The notes under the pieces were generated by a model. That model made no database searches. It saw nothing but the letters and a program-made list of their open reading frames with translations, and was not told the DNA's origin. This document shows positions 1 through 11,130 of a stretch of DNA of 64,000 nucleotides, piece by piece. Position numbers and translations under genes: made by a program. Position 1 is the stretch's first letter. Each line of letters opens with the position of its first letter. This stretch comes from Diospyros lotus (Eukaryota; Streptophyta; Magnoliopsida; Ericales; Ebenaceae). The DNA is taken from positions 14,824,907 through 14,888,906 of the forward strand of contig NC_068351.1 in the NCBI RefSeq assembly GCF_014633365.1, written 5' to 3'.

Positions 1-2
1 GG

Positions 3-1477
3 GATATTGTCAAGTTACCAACTAGAAAGAAAGTGGTTGGCAGCAAGTAGGTGTTCACAGTCAAATACCAATCTAATGGAAGCATTGACAGGTATAAGCC
101 AAGGTTAGTAGCCCAAGGGTTTACCCAAATCCAATGGCTTGATTATGAGGAGACTTTTGCTTTAGTTGCCAAACTTAATTCTATTCGAGTGTTGCTTTCA
201 GTGGCGGTTAACCTAGATTGGAAGTCACATCAATTGGACATTAAGAATGCATTCTTGAATAGGGAGCTAGAAGAGGAAATTTACATGAGGATCCCTCCAG
301 GATTTGATATAGAAAATACAAAGGAAACAGTATGCAAGCTAAACAAGTCAATATATGGCCTGAAGCAATCTCCGAAGGCCTGGTTTAAACGGTTTAGTGA
401 CACTATTCTTTAGTTGGGATACAAACAAGGGAAGACAGACCATACTCTTTTTACAAAAATTGAAGTGGATGGCAAGAAAACAATTCTTCTTGTTTATGTG
501 GATGACATCATCATCACAGGCAACAATACAGTGGAAATTGAACGTCTAAAAGGAAAACTAAGGGCTGCATTTGAAGTAAAAGTTCTAGGAGAATTAAAAT
601 ATTTCTTGGGAATGGAAGTGACAAGAAGTAAGGAAGGGATTTGTATATCTCAAAGAAAGTATACTATTGATCTACTAAAAAAAACTGGTAAGCTCGGTTG
701 CAAACTTGCTAATACTCTCTTAGAACCTAATTGGAAGAATAAAGAAGATAGCAAACAAAAGTATCAAGTTGACAAGGGAAGATACCAACGTTTGGTAGGC
801 AAATTGATCTATTTATCTTTTACAAGACCCGACATCACATATGTTGTAGGCATAATAAGTCAGTTCATGCATTCTCCTAAGAAAAGGCATTTAGAAGCAG
901 CCTTACATATCCTTAGGTACCTAAAAGGTACACCTGAGAAATGACTTGTTCAAGAAGAATCAAGAAAGAGGAATTAGTGGCTTTGTGGATGCTGATTGGG
1001 TTGGTTCTATCAAAGACAACAAGTCAACTTTGGGGTTTTGTACGAAACTATGGGAGAATTTAGTGACTTGGAGAAGGAAGAAGCAATCAGTTGTGGAGAA
1101 GGAAGAAGCAATCAGTTGTGGCAAGAAGTAGTGCAAAAACAAAGTTTAGAGCCATTGCACAAGGAATTTGTGAGATCATTTGGGTAGAGAAAATGATGGA
1201 AGACTTACAACTTTCAGTGTCCTCATAAAAAATTCTTTATTTTGATAGCAAATTGGCAATTAGCATTGTGAATAATCTGGTACAACATGACCAGATGAAA
1301 CTAGTGAGAATTGACCGACATTTTGTCAAGCAAGAGATAGAGAGAGGAGGTATAAGTCTAACATATATCCCTACTGTTGTTCAAGAGGCAAATATCTTTA
1401 CTAAAGCTATGACTAAGCAAGGTTTTGAGGCTATTTGTGGCAAGCTGGAAATGATAAATATTTATTCACCAACTTGA
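3..1477 (+). pseudogene. Copia RT-RNase H remnant (element 1)
   Basis: The reading frame starts at base 3 and meets a TAG at 48-50 where copia polymerases have Trp. It continues with the finger and palm signature ending GLKQSPKAW (to 413), another stop at 411-413, then the catalytic YVDD box near 496-510 and the LGELKYFLGMEV block. A stop falls at 942-944 in the connection to RNase H. The RNase H part (DADWVGS, then the ARSSAKTKFRA block in another frame, and DSKLAISI near 1243) is broken by a 25-bp tandem duplication at 1071-1120, which shifts the frame. Ends at 1475-1477 with a stop just before the polypurine tract. In an intact element this would copy the RNA genome into DNA in virus-like particles. 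At least four lesions make it non-functional. Confidence 0.92.
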
Positions 1478-1667
1478 GGGGGAGTGTTGAAAAAGATAAA
1501 GAAGAAAGCCTTAAGTAACATATATCCCTACTGTTGTTCAAGAGGCAAATATCTTTACTAAAGCTATGACTAAGCAAGGTTTTGAGGCTATTTGTGGCAA
1601 GCTGGAAATGATAAATATCTATTCACCAGTTTGAGGGGGAGTGTTGAAAAAGATAAAGAAGAAAGCC
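1354..1667 (+). repeat. 157-bp tandem duplication across the RNase H end and LTR start
   Basis: The segment from about 1360 to 1510 is repeated at about 1517 to 1667, with an offset of exactly 157 bases and only a few differences. The unit contains the last about 40 codons of RNase H, the polypurine tract, and the first 26 bases of the LTR. As a result two polypurine tracts and two LTR starts (1485 and 1642) exist in tandem. Confidence 0.9.
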
Positions 1668-1941
1668 TAAGTCCTGGTTGAGAGGATAAGAAGAAGAGAA
1701 ATTGAAGATAGAAGATAAGTATAAATCAGATAAGAAAATTAACACTTATGTAATTATCTTAATCTAAGAATTGTTGTAATCTATACCTAAATAGTAGGAG
1801 TGTAATCTAGTCCTAAAGTTTAGCCTAAAGTTTAGGAGTTTTCTTAGGAGTTGTGATGTATATATTTGCATCTTCCGGCTTAATGAATTTCCATGGAAGT
1901 GATTTCATCTATGAAACTTCCTGCAAATCTGCTCATCAACA
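1642..1941 (+). repeat. 3' LTR of copia element 1
   Basis: Begins TGTTGA right after the polypurine tract gagggggag and ends TCAACA, giving perfect 6-bp inverted termini. About 300 bp. A truncated extra copy of the first 26 bases of the LTR lies at 1485-1510, created by the tandem duplication described separately. Confidence 0.85.
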
Positions 1942-2342
1942 CTCAACCGCCAGTTATGCTTGTTTATGGCAGGCAACATAGGACGTCCAACCATTTTTTT
2001 TATTGTTGGGTGATTGACCGTGAGAAGTCCAAAACTCAAGGTTGAGTTTTTCTTCTGTTGGGGTGGATTGATTAATTTATTTTAGTTTTGATATTAGAAT
2101 TTAAATTTTTTATGTTTTATTTTTTTAGTAGATTTGTTTGGATAATTGTTAACTTGAAAATTTATCTTTTATGAACTTTAGCCTATAAACAGGCATTATT
2201 AATGTAATCAGGATACAGTTGATATTGGAACAAGGATGTATTGGCTCTCTCTCTCTCTCTTCCCTAGATTTCTTCTCTCCACTCCCTAATTTTCTTCTCT
2301 TCCTCCCCGTTTTCTGCATTCTTTCTGCTGTCTGACATCACC
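1942..2342. other. Intergenic, (CT)n microsatellite
   Basis: No gene is visible. It contains AT-rich sequence followed by a CT microsatellite at about 2250-2270 and a pyrimidine-rich run to about 2335. Confidence 0.5.
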
Positions 2343-3000
2343 TTGTTTAGAGTAGTTGTGGGGATTTTCCATTGTGGCAGTAGGTTATTGTGGAGGAAGG
2401 TCATAGTGGCCAAGTATCATAGTAAGCAGGAAGGTTGGTCTACTGGGAGGATATGGTCTAGTGATGAGGTTGTTTCTTGGAGTGGCATTATGGGCAAATG
2501 GAATATCCTGTCGCAATTACTCTCTTTAGGTGGGTTGGAGTCTAGAGTCAGGTTTTGGCTCAACAGTTGGTGCGACTAGACCCCTTTTGTGAGTTATTCT
2601 GTGATTTATTTCACTGGGAATGGAAAGAGAGACATGATTAGGGAGAGTCAATGTATCCTCTAATGTTGTGGTCTGGAACCTTTGGGTTAGCATAACCTCC
2701 ATGATTAGGAGATTGATTCATGGTATCTTTGTATGGTCTGTGTCTTTGGGGCCAATCACGCTTTTGACATCTTGAGGGAAAGGAAACAAGTTATAATGGA
2801 CTAGTGTTTCCTGGGGTGAAGGTGTGGGGATTGGGGAATAGTGATACATGATATATGGGTCTTATTTTCTCCATCCTTGGTGTTTTGTGGATGGGGATGG
2901 TTTGGTTGTGGGTTTTCTTCAACTCTTGGATTAGGTTTGGCCAATCTGCTGCATAGGATTTGATGAGCCCCTCCACTCTTCTGATGTGGTCTATTAGGAA
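2343..3000 (+). pseudogene. LINE (L1-type) ORF2 C-terminal remnant
   Basis: The translation from 2343 reads like the region after reverse transcriptase in plant L1-type LINEs: LWRKVIVAKYHSKQEGW, then a tryptophan-rich stretch and RVRFWLNSWCD. Plant LINEs usually have a similar LWRKVI..KYG....W block, followed by FW.D.W and a CCHC-like zinc-binding region. The frame closes at 2577-2579 and related sequence continues in broken frames (DPLLCELFCDLF-like). Only a short decayed piece remains, without endonuclease or catalytic RT motifs. Confidence 0.6.
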
Positions 3001-3079
3001 GAAACTTAATGGTATGATATTGTTTTGAAAGACACCATCCTTGTTTCCTTTTTTATTTATTTTATTTTAAAATTGCACA

Positions 3080-3232
3080 TTTGTGACAAGAAGGTCATGG
3101 GTTCAAGTCCTGGATAGCATCTTCTTTGCCCCCCCCCCCCAAAAAAAAAAAGTAAGGGGAAGGCTGCATGCGAATACGATTCCTTCTCCAATCCTTGCCA
3201 AGCAAGCAGTTTTGTGTACTGAGGATACATTT
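3080..3232 (+). repeat. Au-like SINE, copy 1
   Basis: Contains a polymerase III box B-like motif, GGTTCAAGTCC, at 3100-3110. It then has a C run, an A run, and the aaggctgcatgcgaatacgat segment with a tail resembling the 3' part of plant Au SINEs. Two other relatives occur at 5930-6060 and 43271-43444. The box A end is unclear. It lies upstream of the ferredoxin exons and may sit in an intron of that gene. Confidence 0.6.
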
Positions 3233-3902
3233 ATTTATTTTGTATTGGGAGAGTTTGGCTCCTTTCCTTTTGAATATTTGGTCCATTCTAGTGTTTGAAA
3301 CTTGGTTTCGGATGTCTTTTTTTAACATATCTTGCTCCTTGCTTTTCAGTTTTCACTATCAGTAAATGCCTTTTTAAGTTGTGAAATTGAATTTCTTCCC
3401 TTTCCGTGTAAGAATCCAGGACAAGGAGTTTAGTGCGGGCATGGGTTTGGGAATGATATTTCATTTGCAAAGGGTTTGTTAAGGTTGGTCCTCTTTTGAC
3501 CAGGTTTAGGGTAAAATCTCTCTTACAAGGTTCATAGGGACAATATGTCAAAGTGATCAAACTAGGATTTTGAGCAAAGTGCACAGTGTAAAGTTTAATT
3601 AACCCCAAGTGCCAAAAAAAAAAAAAAAAAAAAGAGCTACTCTTTGCACAAATCATTTGAGGGTTACATCAGCGCAAAAGGAGTTTCCAAAAATTGTAAC
3701 TTGGTGGGGAATGAATCTTGGGAGCTAACTATTTCAATTGAGATAAGAGGAAGCTTAATGGGATATTGGGTAAAGGGTAAAGCCTGGAAGCAAGGTCCAA
3801 GAAATCATCAATTGGCATTTTATTGTTGTCACTTTATTAGTTCCAAAAAACCTTTGTTTTCAACTATTACTAACTGAGCTTTACATCCCATTTTGCATGA
3901 AG
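3233..3902. other. Probable intron/intergenic sequence before ferredoxin exons
   Basis: No exon of the upstream part of the ferredoxin gene could be recognised. A 19-base A run lies at about 3616-3634. Short reading frames on both strands lack family similarity that I can see. Confidence 0.4.
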
Positions 3903-5606
3903 AAGCATAAACTTTTTTCAAGCACTGTTACTGATAAAGCTCAAGAGAGAGGTGATGAAGATGAGAAAAGGTATGTTATTGCTCTTTTACATCTAGATTA
4001 GCAGTTTAGCAACAGGAATGCATCTCTCTCTCTCTCTCTCTCCAGGAACGAATTTTTTTGTCACAATAAGAAGATGAACATGGTTCAGATGAAGAAACAT
4101 AATAACCAATGAACAATGTAAGACATTGTATAGAGGCTAAAATAATTGCAGCTGTATCAATTAAGTTGGCTTCCAAATGTGAAAGGTCAAAAATATATTG
4201 GAAGATAAGCTGCCCTGAAGAGTACTTTTTTTTTAAATAATGATGCAGATTTGTCTTTGGTGTGTAGTAGACGAAGAAATTCCATTGCTCAATTGCATTT
4301 AATCAGAAGCTCAAGAATGTCTCTTGAAACCACTTCCCTAGCAACTAGGAATAATGAATAGGTTACTGAGAAGTGTATTTACTTTGCAATTTAAAACCAT
4401 GAAGTCAGGACAGTTTTTAGGCAGTCATTTATCCCTATATGACCACATGTAATTTACCGAAACATAAGGTGGCCAACCTCCTTGGAACAGCACTGCCAAG
4501 TTTAATAGAGTGGATTTGCTACTTATATTTTTTTCTTTACTGATTTCTTCATAACTTTGCGTTTGGTTATGCAGAATATCAGTGACATTTGTTGACAAAG
4601 ATGGCGAGGAGAAGGACATTAAGGTTCCAATTGGCATGTCCATGTTAGAGGCTGCCCATGAAAATGACATAGAACTTGAAGGTAAGATTTTGAGCATATG
4701 ATTCTGCATTAGCACCTTATGCCAAACTATGTTATCATCTTTGTTGATTACTGTCTGAACTTTTTATCGAGCTTCTTTCAAGGTGTTAGACCAAATCAAC
4801 GCTGCAACATATCTTAATCAGAATTTAGGTTTGATGACACATAAGCCGACTCTCCAGAATTATGAGACACTCGAACTAGCTTTCTATGACTTGGTATCTT
4901 CTCTATGCTTTGCAGTTAATATGTTCTTATTTTCACTTTGATTGCAGGAGCATGTGAAGGATCTCTTGCCTGTTCCACTTGTCATGTGATTGTGATGGTA
5001 TGTTAATGAACAGCCTTGCTACTAAAGGAAAAGAATTATATGGCTAAGACTTAAGGGCCCGTTTGATTTTACCATCAGTTGTGTGTCTGTGTCTGTGTGT
5101 TCGTTTTCAGTTAGAAAATTGAAAACTAAAAGTGGACTATCTTGCTAGGAGTGCATCTTATCCATGATTTCTTCATCTGACAAACTCCCACTTTCTTTCC
5201 AGAATGCAATTTTTTCTCCATTTTTCTTCTTTTTGCAGTTAAATTTTTTGTAGTTTTAGTTTAGTAGCAATCTCAGCATGGCATTGATGAGCTATGGCGT
5301 GGAGTTAATTCATAGTACTCTTTTCAGGATATTGATTACTACAATAAACTAGAAGACCCCACCGATGAAGAGAATGACATGTTAGATCTTGCTTTTGGTC
5401 TTACAGAGACGTAAGTCCCAGATTCTTTAAACTTGTGGTATGTCTATGTATGGAGCTTGTGTAAAAATGCAGTATTCGTGATTTCCCACAGGTCCCGTTT
5501 GGGTTGTCAGGTGATAGCAAAACCCGAACTTGATGGGATGCGCCTAGCACTTCCTGCTGCTACACGAAACTTTGCCGTTGATGGATACAAGCCGAAACCA
5601 CATTAG
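3903..5606 (+). CDS. MFDX: Mitochondrial adrenodoxin-type [2Fe-2S] ferredoxin, 3' five exons
   Basis: Exons are 3903-3970, 4575-4681, 4948-4997, 5328-5410 and 5492-5606, all with GT..AG introns (604, 266, 330 and 81 bp) and matching phases; the stop is TAG 5604-5606. The product carries the vertebrate-type ferredoxin fold: [10 protein letters not shown], then the cluster-binding cysteines in [16 protein letters not shown] (C-x5-C-x2-C) and the fourth cysteine in [15 protein letters not shown]. The C-terminus [11 protein letters not shown] closely resembles plant mitochondrial ferredoxins such as Arabidopsis MFDX1/2. The protein passes electrons from an NADPH-dependent reductase in the matrix and is linked to iron-sulfur assembly and biotin synthesis. 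The N-terminal targeting peptide exons are not in view. The first exon shown starts in the linker after the presequence, and its exact acceptor (about 3900-3905) is uncertain. The missing 5' part may be beyond the copia and LINE remnants or outside the window, so gene integrity is unproven. Confidence 0.9.
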
Positions 5607-5929
5607 AACGTTTCTCATAGAAAAGATACCTTGGAAAACTTTCCGAAGCAGAAGGATTGTTCTGCCAGTTTTGTAGCTTCAAGTTGGATAAGGGAACCTT
5701 GACCCAGAAATTCAGTGTAGCAATTGCTATTCTTTGTTATACAATTCTCTGAAACATAATTTCTTGGAGAGACTTACACTGCCTTGTATTTTAAGGGTTT
5801 TGATTGAATGGAAGAGGCTGCTTGTTTACAAGAAGTTCCATTGGGTCCATCTGGCAAGAGTTTACAGAAATTGTGGATATAAATGTGGCTTTGTTGTTAT
5901 TTTTTTTAATAAGAGCCTATCCTTGATCA
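5607..5929 (+). other. Ferredoxin 3' UTR and downstream sequence
   Basis: About 300 bp of non-coding sequence follow the ferredoxin stop. No clear single polyadenylation site can be fixed. Short reading frames here have no recognisable family. Confidence 0.4.
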
Positions 5930-6060
5930 CAATGGGAAAGTTGTCCTTTATTATAAATAAGTTGGATTTGAGTTGTAAAAACAGTCTCTTATCAAAGCAA
6001 AGATAAGGTTGCATACGAATATAATTCTCTCTCAACTTTTGCAATGCGGGAGAGCCTTAG
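5930..6060 (+). repeat. Au-like SINE, copy 2 (decayed)
   Basis: The sequence around gataaggttgcatacgaata, with the following ttctctctcaac tail, matches the copy at 3080-3232 in order and spacing. Box B is degenerate (gatttgagttgt). It lies just downstream of the ferredoxin gene. Confidence 0.5.
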
Positions 6061-6295
6061 ACAGTGGAGACCTTCCCCGTCTTCGGTCCAAATGGAACAA
6101 TAAGCTTATGTTATGGTGGATTGAGAGTTTTGGAGTGAAGATAACCGACAAGATGTCTTCCTTTTAGATTCGATCTTTGCAAAAACTGTCAAACCCAGCT
6201 ATTTCGTATCAAAATTTGAAGGTCGATTGATTATTGATGTGCTTTTATGGCAAGGCTTCTGCTTTTAACTGGTTTTTTCAACTTGTTTCACAGAA

Positions 6296-7032
6296 AGTTA
6301 CAATTTTTGGGTAAAATTCACCCTCAAAAGCTAACTGTTATGGGGAGGGTGTCTAAGAGATTATAAATCCCACATCAGAAGTCTGAATTTTTAGTGTGGG
6401 ACAAGTTTCATACCTTGTAATGGATCATAACATACCACCACGTTCCGCAGCCTAGTGCCCACGACGACAGGCTGTGCACTAGTCTCAGCTAGTCTTGAGC
6501 GAACACTGCAATACTGACGTCACTTCTGTCGCCATTCGCTTGCACTGCCATTCGCTTGCATTGGGAGCCATGGGATTGGCTTTGATATCATTGTTACAAC
6601 TCTTGAGTAGAACTTACCCTCATAAGCTAATTGTTAAAGGGGAGTTGAGATCTGCTGTTCCATTTTGCTACCCTTTTCCCTGTCCACCCAATAAAAAGCA
6701 GCCACATCATCCATTATCAAATAGTAATTTTTTTTAAAAAGTTATAAAATTAAATAAAAAAATTATAAAATCAAATAATAATATATATATATAATCAACA
6801 TATATGTCATTTATAATTTTTTTGTTTGATTTATAACTTTTTTTTAAAAATTATTATTTGATAATGGGTGATGTGGTTGCTTTTCATTGGGTGGACAAGG
6901 AATGGAACAACAAAACGGGACAACAGATCTCGACTCGTTAAGGGGAGGGTGCCCAAGAGATTATAAACTCCATACTAGAAGTCTGAACTTTCAATGTGGG
7001 GTAAGTCACATACCTTACAATAGACCATAACA
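6296..7032 (-). mobile_element. TRIM-like miniature LTR element carrying a nested MITE
   Basis: Two direct repeats of about 137 bp (6296-6432, and 6592-7032 after removing the MITE) bound a non-coding core of about 160 bp. The repeats share the segment from the gttacaa start to the cataaca end, including a gtgtctaagagattataaa-like stretch. On the minus strand the right repeat ends GTAACA. It is followed after one base by TGATATCAAAGCC (6578-6590), a near match to the tRNA-Met primer site TGGTATCAGAGCC. Size and layout fit a terminal-repeat retrotransposon in miniature. No target-site duplication is convincing. Confidence 0.65.
6642..6936. mobile_element. MULE-like MITE with ~100-bp inverted repeats
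   Basis: The ends GAGTTGAGATCTG and CAGATCTCGACTC are inverted copies, and the similarity extends about 100 bases inward through the tgtccaccca block on both sides. The 9-bp flanks gttaaaggg (6633-6641) and gttaagggg (6937-6945) form a target-site duplication with one mismatch. Removing the element plus one flank restores the terminal repeat of the surrounding TRIM, as shown by its sister repeat at 6336-6432. A 9-bp duplication and long inverted repeats fit Mutator-like elements. No coding capacity. Confidence 0.8.
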
Positions 7033-7239
7033 AAGACGCTCAGGGATGAGAGGCATAAGAGTAATAAATTAATGAACGCCAATTGGTAGTTGGCATTAGG
7101 CAAAGTTTGTTAAACCGGCTATAACCATTAATACTGTATCATAGGTGTTTATAGTATTGGTAATATGAAATTATTGTAATATTGTTATATAAAATAATAT
7201 CATATTATTAATGGTTTTATTATGATATCAAAATATTTA

Positions 7240-8090
7240 TGGTAAATTTTATAACCTGTAGATTCCTTAAGGTATGACTACTTAAGAGGGGATGAATCGA
7301 GTAATTAATTTTTTTTATTTTAATAAATACTTTTTATTAATAATTTTAGTTAAGAATATTTATTTGATAAATATAATAAATTATATTTGAGATTAACAAT
7401 TAATACAAGCTACAAGAATAAATAAAATGAGATACAAGACAATTTATAGTAGTTCGATGTTTTCACAGACACCTAATTCACTCTCCAAGGTCTAAATACT
7501 CTTAGGGTTCCACTAAATCAAATTACCAAGGTTTTCACTAGCTCACTTTGAAAAGTATATATACACCTACATTATAACGGGTTCTAGACAATCACTACAC
7601 TAAGATTTTCACCCTAACTTATCTTGAAAACTAGATACACATAAATTTTAATGGTTATAGGAAACTTATACAATCCTTTAAATGTTTACAAATAAATTGT
7701 CTACACTTGGACACAAATAAGCAATTAAGCACAAAAATATACAAGACAATAATATTTAAATAAATAAATAAATTTAGTGACGTCATAGAAATTTGGAGTA
7801 GACTCGAAAATCTTTTCTCTTCTTGCCTTGTAACTCTTCGATTGATATATAATAATGTTTTGTGAACCTTGGATTGCTTGGATGAAAGTTTGTGAGCGTT
7901 TGAGATCTTTCAAGTGCTTTGGATTTGCAATAGAAGCACTTTGTGTCTTAAAAATGAGATTGGAGGGGTATTTATAGGCATTTTGAATACTTTTCTAATG
8001 GTAAAAAATCTGATCGTTATAGGCAATAAAATTTAGAATTATAACTTAAAATTAATATGTGCACTAATATAACTAAAAAGACTTATAGAT
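7240..8090 (-). repeat. LTR-like fragment with TATA box
   Basis: On the minus strand, GCCTATAAATACCCCTCC (about 7965-7985) is followed by a leader-like region rich in short direct motifs. The far end (about 7270-7310) resembles the conserved tract near the ends of SIRE-type plant LTRs. No partner LTR or coding region was found next to it, so it may be a solo or truncated LTR. Confidence 0.4.
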
Positions 8091-8187
8091 CAACTAGCAT
8101 GTGCACGCAAGGAAAGGTTTGGGATGAAGGTCATGGCTTCGAATCAAGGGGTATGCGCTCAATTGTTAAATTTTTTTTTGAGATATA

Positions 8188-8475
8188 TATGTTATAAAAA
8201 TATTTTATAAATAAATCTAAAATATATTTAAAAAATATTTTTAATAAAAAATAATATTTTTGGTAATACACATATATGAAAAATATTTTATGAATTAATC
8301 TAAAAATTATATAAAAAAATATTTTTAATAGAAAATGATATTTTTGGTAATACATATACTATGAAAAATATTTTATAAATTAATCTAAAAATTATATAAA
8401 AAATATTTTTAATAGAAAATAATATTTTTGGTAATACTTATACTATGAAAAAATATTTTATAAATTAATTAAAAA
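8188..8475. repeat. AT-rich minisatellite, ~85-bp unit, about 3.4 copies
   Basis: The unit starts tatgaaaaatattttat and recurs at 8275, 8360 and 8444, with spacing of 85 and 84 bases; a diverged first copy lies before 8275. Each unit ends in a tttttggtaata block. No coding role is seen. Confidence 0.85.
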
Positions 8476-8510
8476 TAATTTGATACTATAATTAATGAGT
8501 CGTTCTACAG

Positions 8511-8876
8511 GGCCAAACAGGTTTACCGATGCGATTACCGAATGTGGGTAAAATGATGAAATTGCCCCTGCCCACTTTGCAAAGTGGGCCATTGCCTTGC
8601 TCTCTCATCTCCTCTCCCATAGTCATCGTCTTCGCCTCGCTGTCATGCCGTCGCCGCCACCTTGCCTCACTGTTATCGCCACCTCGCCGACCGTCACTGC
8701 ATCTTGAAGATGCAACGACAGTCGGAGAGGCGAAGGCAGCGATGAGGCGGCGACCATAGGAGGGGAGACGAGATAGCAGGGCAGTGGCCCACTTTACAAA
8801 TTTGTAAAGTGAACGGGGGCAATTTCGTCATTTTGTCCCTATTCGGTAATCGCATCGGTAAGTCTGTCTGGCTCTC
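8511..8876. mobile_element. GC-rich foldback (MITE-like) element
   Basis: The outer ends (ggccaaacaggtttaccg on the left, and its inverted counterpart on the right) are about 80-bp inverted repeats that include ccgatgcgattaccgaat. The inner arms continue the symmetry to a centre at gcatcttgaagatgc (8699-8713), so nearly the whole element can form one hairpin. Its core is strikingly GC-rich within very AT-rich surroundings. The Ser/Arg-rich reading frames inside are a by-product of the palindrome. No target-site duplication could be fixed. Confidence 0.7.
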
Positions 8877-8879
8877 AAG

Positions 8880-10033
8880 ACTTTTCCATAATTAATATAT
8901 TTAATAAAAATACTCCTTTTGTTAATTATCAAAAATACTATAATTTGTATATTAAAAATTTTTCTTTTGTTAATAATCAAATGAGCAAGTTGGCTTAACA
9001 CCAACCACCTTTAAGTTAACCTAAATTGTATTGATTATCTCTCTATTTTTAAAAATGACACTTAACATCTTTCGCTAGTAGATAGTACCTCAATTTAATA
9101 ATTTTACCCTTACATTTGAACCTAGATTCATTCTCTTTCTCTCTTCTCTCTATTATCCTTTTATTCCTCAAGAAACCTCAATGGGTTTATCTTTTAAATA
9201 TGTTTTTTCTATTAATATTTCTCATATGTGTTGAGGATATCTATTAATATGATTCTCTTTAGTGCTTTAAGGGATATTCTAAGTTTCCATAATGCATGAG
9301 TGTCTTGTGAAGCTTATGATATTCTAAGTGCTCAAAATATGAGGCAACATTAGTCTAGGTTAAGAGCAATGTGTTTCATATTCATATATGATGTTTATGG
9401 AGCAAAAATCAAATTCTTGAGTAAATGATCCAATACTTAGATGATGATTCTTGATTATTGATCCATAAGAGGTTATATTGCATATTTGATATTTGGAACC
9501 AAATTTTTAATGTTTTCAATATTCTAAAATTTAATGGAAGAACACTTGAAGAACTTAAAAGTTGAATGTTTGATTTTTAAAAGATTTATAAATCTTTGAA
9601 TGTAAGCAAACCATTCAAGTATTTAAAAAAAATTATAATTTTTTGGATCAAGTAGTGTTTGATCAAACTGTTCAGATTTTAATTCTTTAGATTTGCAATT
9701 GGGTGATGATGATCTTTAATCAATCACTCATTTAGAACTAAAATGCAATCCAGTAGTAATGATTAGAAATGTTAGTTGTATCTATCAAATATTACTAGAA
9801 TATTCAATATTTGTAATCAAGTAGATACTTTAAAGTTTAAAGATTTAATTGAATAAAAATCTATTTCATACGAGTATCAAGATAGTTAGTCACCTAGTGT
9901 GTGTTTTTGATCGGGTAAATATGAATCACTTCACTCGTATAGCTATATACTTGTGATATATGTTGTGTTTTGATATATAAGCTAAGTAGAATAATTTTTA
10001 TTTAAAATAAAAAATTTAGTTGAGTAATGAGAA
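8880..10033. other. AT-rich gene-free stretch
   Basis: No gene was recognised. Many short A/T runs and motifs of the atcaagtagata type resemble the region at 17.3-18.3 kb, so it may be the continuation of the same old LTR element, split by the hAT-like insertion. Confidence 0.35.
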
Positions 10034-10287
10034 TAGGTTCGGTTTGATTTCAATTTTTTGCCAAAATCATAATTAAACCAAACTTAAACTACTAAAACTA
10101 AAATTAAACAATTACCCATTGGTTTTAAAAATTTAAAACCATAACTAAACCATTCGATTTCGGTTTTAACCATAATTTTTTTAGTTTGATCCATATCAAC
10201 AAACAAAGACAAACTCTTGCAAATAGCATTCATAAAAATTTTTGATAACTCCACAACAAACAAAGATAAATTCTAATAAAGTTATAT

Positions 10288-11130
10288 TGTTGCGGAAGAA
10301 CACTTACCAAAACAGAGGGTTAGAACAAAATATATGCAAAACCAAAGAGATATGGAAACAACTAAGATCACAGAAGAGTAAACAAAGAGAACTCCTTGTA
10401 AAATATATCGTCAAGGCTAAGATCTAGATCTGTCCAGTGTGTACCACCTAGGTAACTCCAAAAAATAGGGACACCAAGCCTCACGGAAGCACACAAGAAC
10501 TAAGCTACGAAAACCCCCAAATCGGAGGCCAAACCCTCTTAGCCAAAACACCAAATCTTCTCCCAAAAACCACACAGGTTACGATCACAACAAGATCCAC
10601 CAAGGAACAAGAACAATCACGAAGATATGGGACAAAGAGCAGTAACAGAAAGCTCGCCTCTAAGGGATTTGCCGAACCAAATAAATAATTGCTACTCACC
10701 GATCGACCAAGGGCTTCCAAAGGAAAGGAAGACCACTGCCATGGAGAGGGAGATCTGGCTGAAAAGGGAAGAACCGACTCACGAAGATCGGCCATCAAAG
10801 GAAAATATTGGGAAAGCAAAGAAAGAAAGAGAGAGAGAATTCGACCGTCAAATAAGCGCAACAAGAAAACAGAAAGGGCTTTTTATATGACGGTGCTAAG
10901 GCACGACTGGGGAGCAATTTGGCTTGGGCTTCCTTAAGCCTTGAGCAAATGGGCTCAGCCCATTTCTCCTCCAAAGACTTAATTAAGGGCTTATGGCCTG
11001 ACTTCTTTAATGGGTTGCCAATGGGTGGTACGAAATATGGACGGTACTTCAATCCCGAGCTGAAGCCCATAAAGATAAACCCAAAAAATTCGTCATAGCC
11101 TTAGGCCTCATTGGGAAACAGAAAACAACA
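10288..11130 (-). repeat. 3' LTR of copia element 2
   Basis: Runs from TGTTGC to caaca on the + strand. It is the counterpart of 15897-16752. A TATA-like stretch (tatataaaaagccc on the minus strand, about 10873-10890) lies at the equivalent place in both LTRs. Confidence 0.88.

Larger units (their letters stand above)
1..1941 (+). mobile_element. Copia-type LTR retrotransposon 1, 3' part only
   Basis: The window opens inside a Ty1/copia element. Reverse transcriptase and RNase H remnants are followed by a polypurine tract (gagggggag) and an LTR that starts TGTTGA and ends TCAACA (1642-1941). Gag, protease and integrase would lie to the left, outside the window. The domain order RT-RNase H-LTR on the + strand fixes the orientation. 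Several in-frame stops and two internal tandem duplications show that the copy is dead. The 5' LTR is not visible, so neither target-site duplication nor age can be judged. Confidence 0.93.

Noticed and set aside
3100..3110. Box B motif as a tRNA gene
   Set aside because: No cloverleaf can be drawn; it is the internal promoter of a SINE.
8529..8759. Ser/Pro/Arg-rich open frame
   Set aside because: Lies wholly within the palindromic foldback element.
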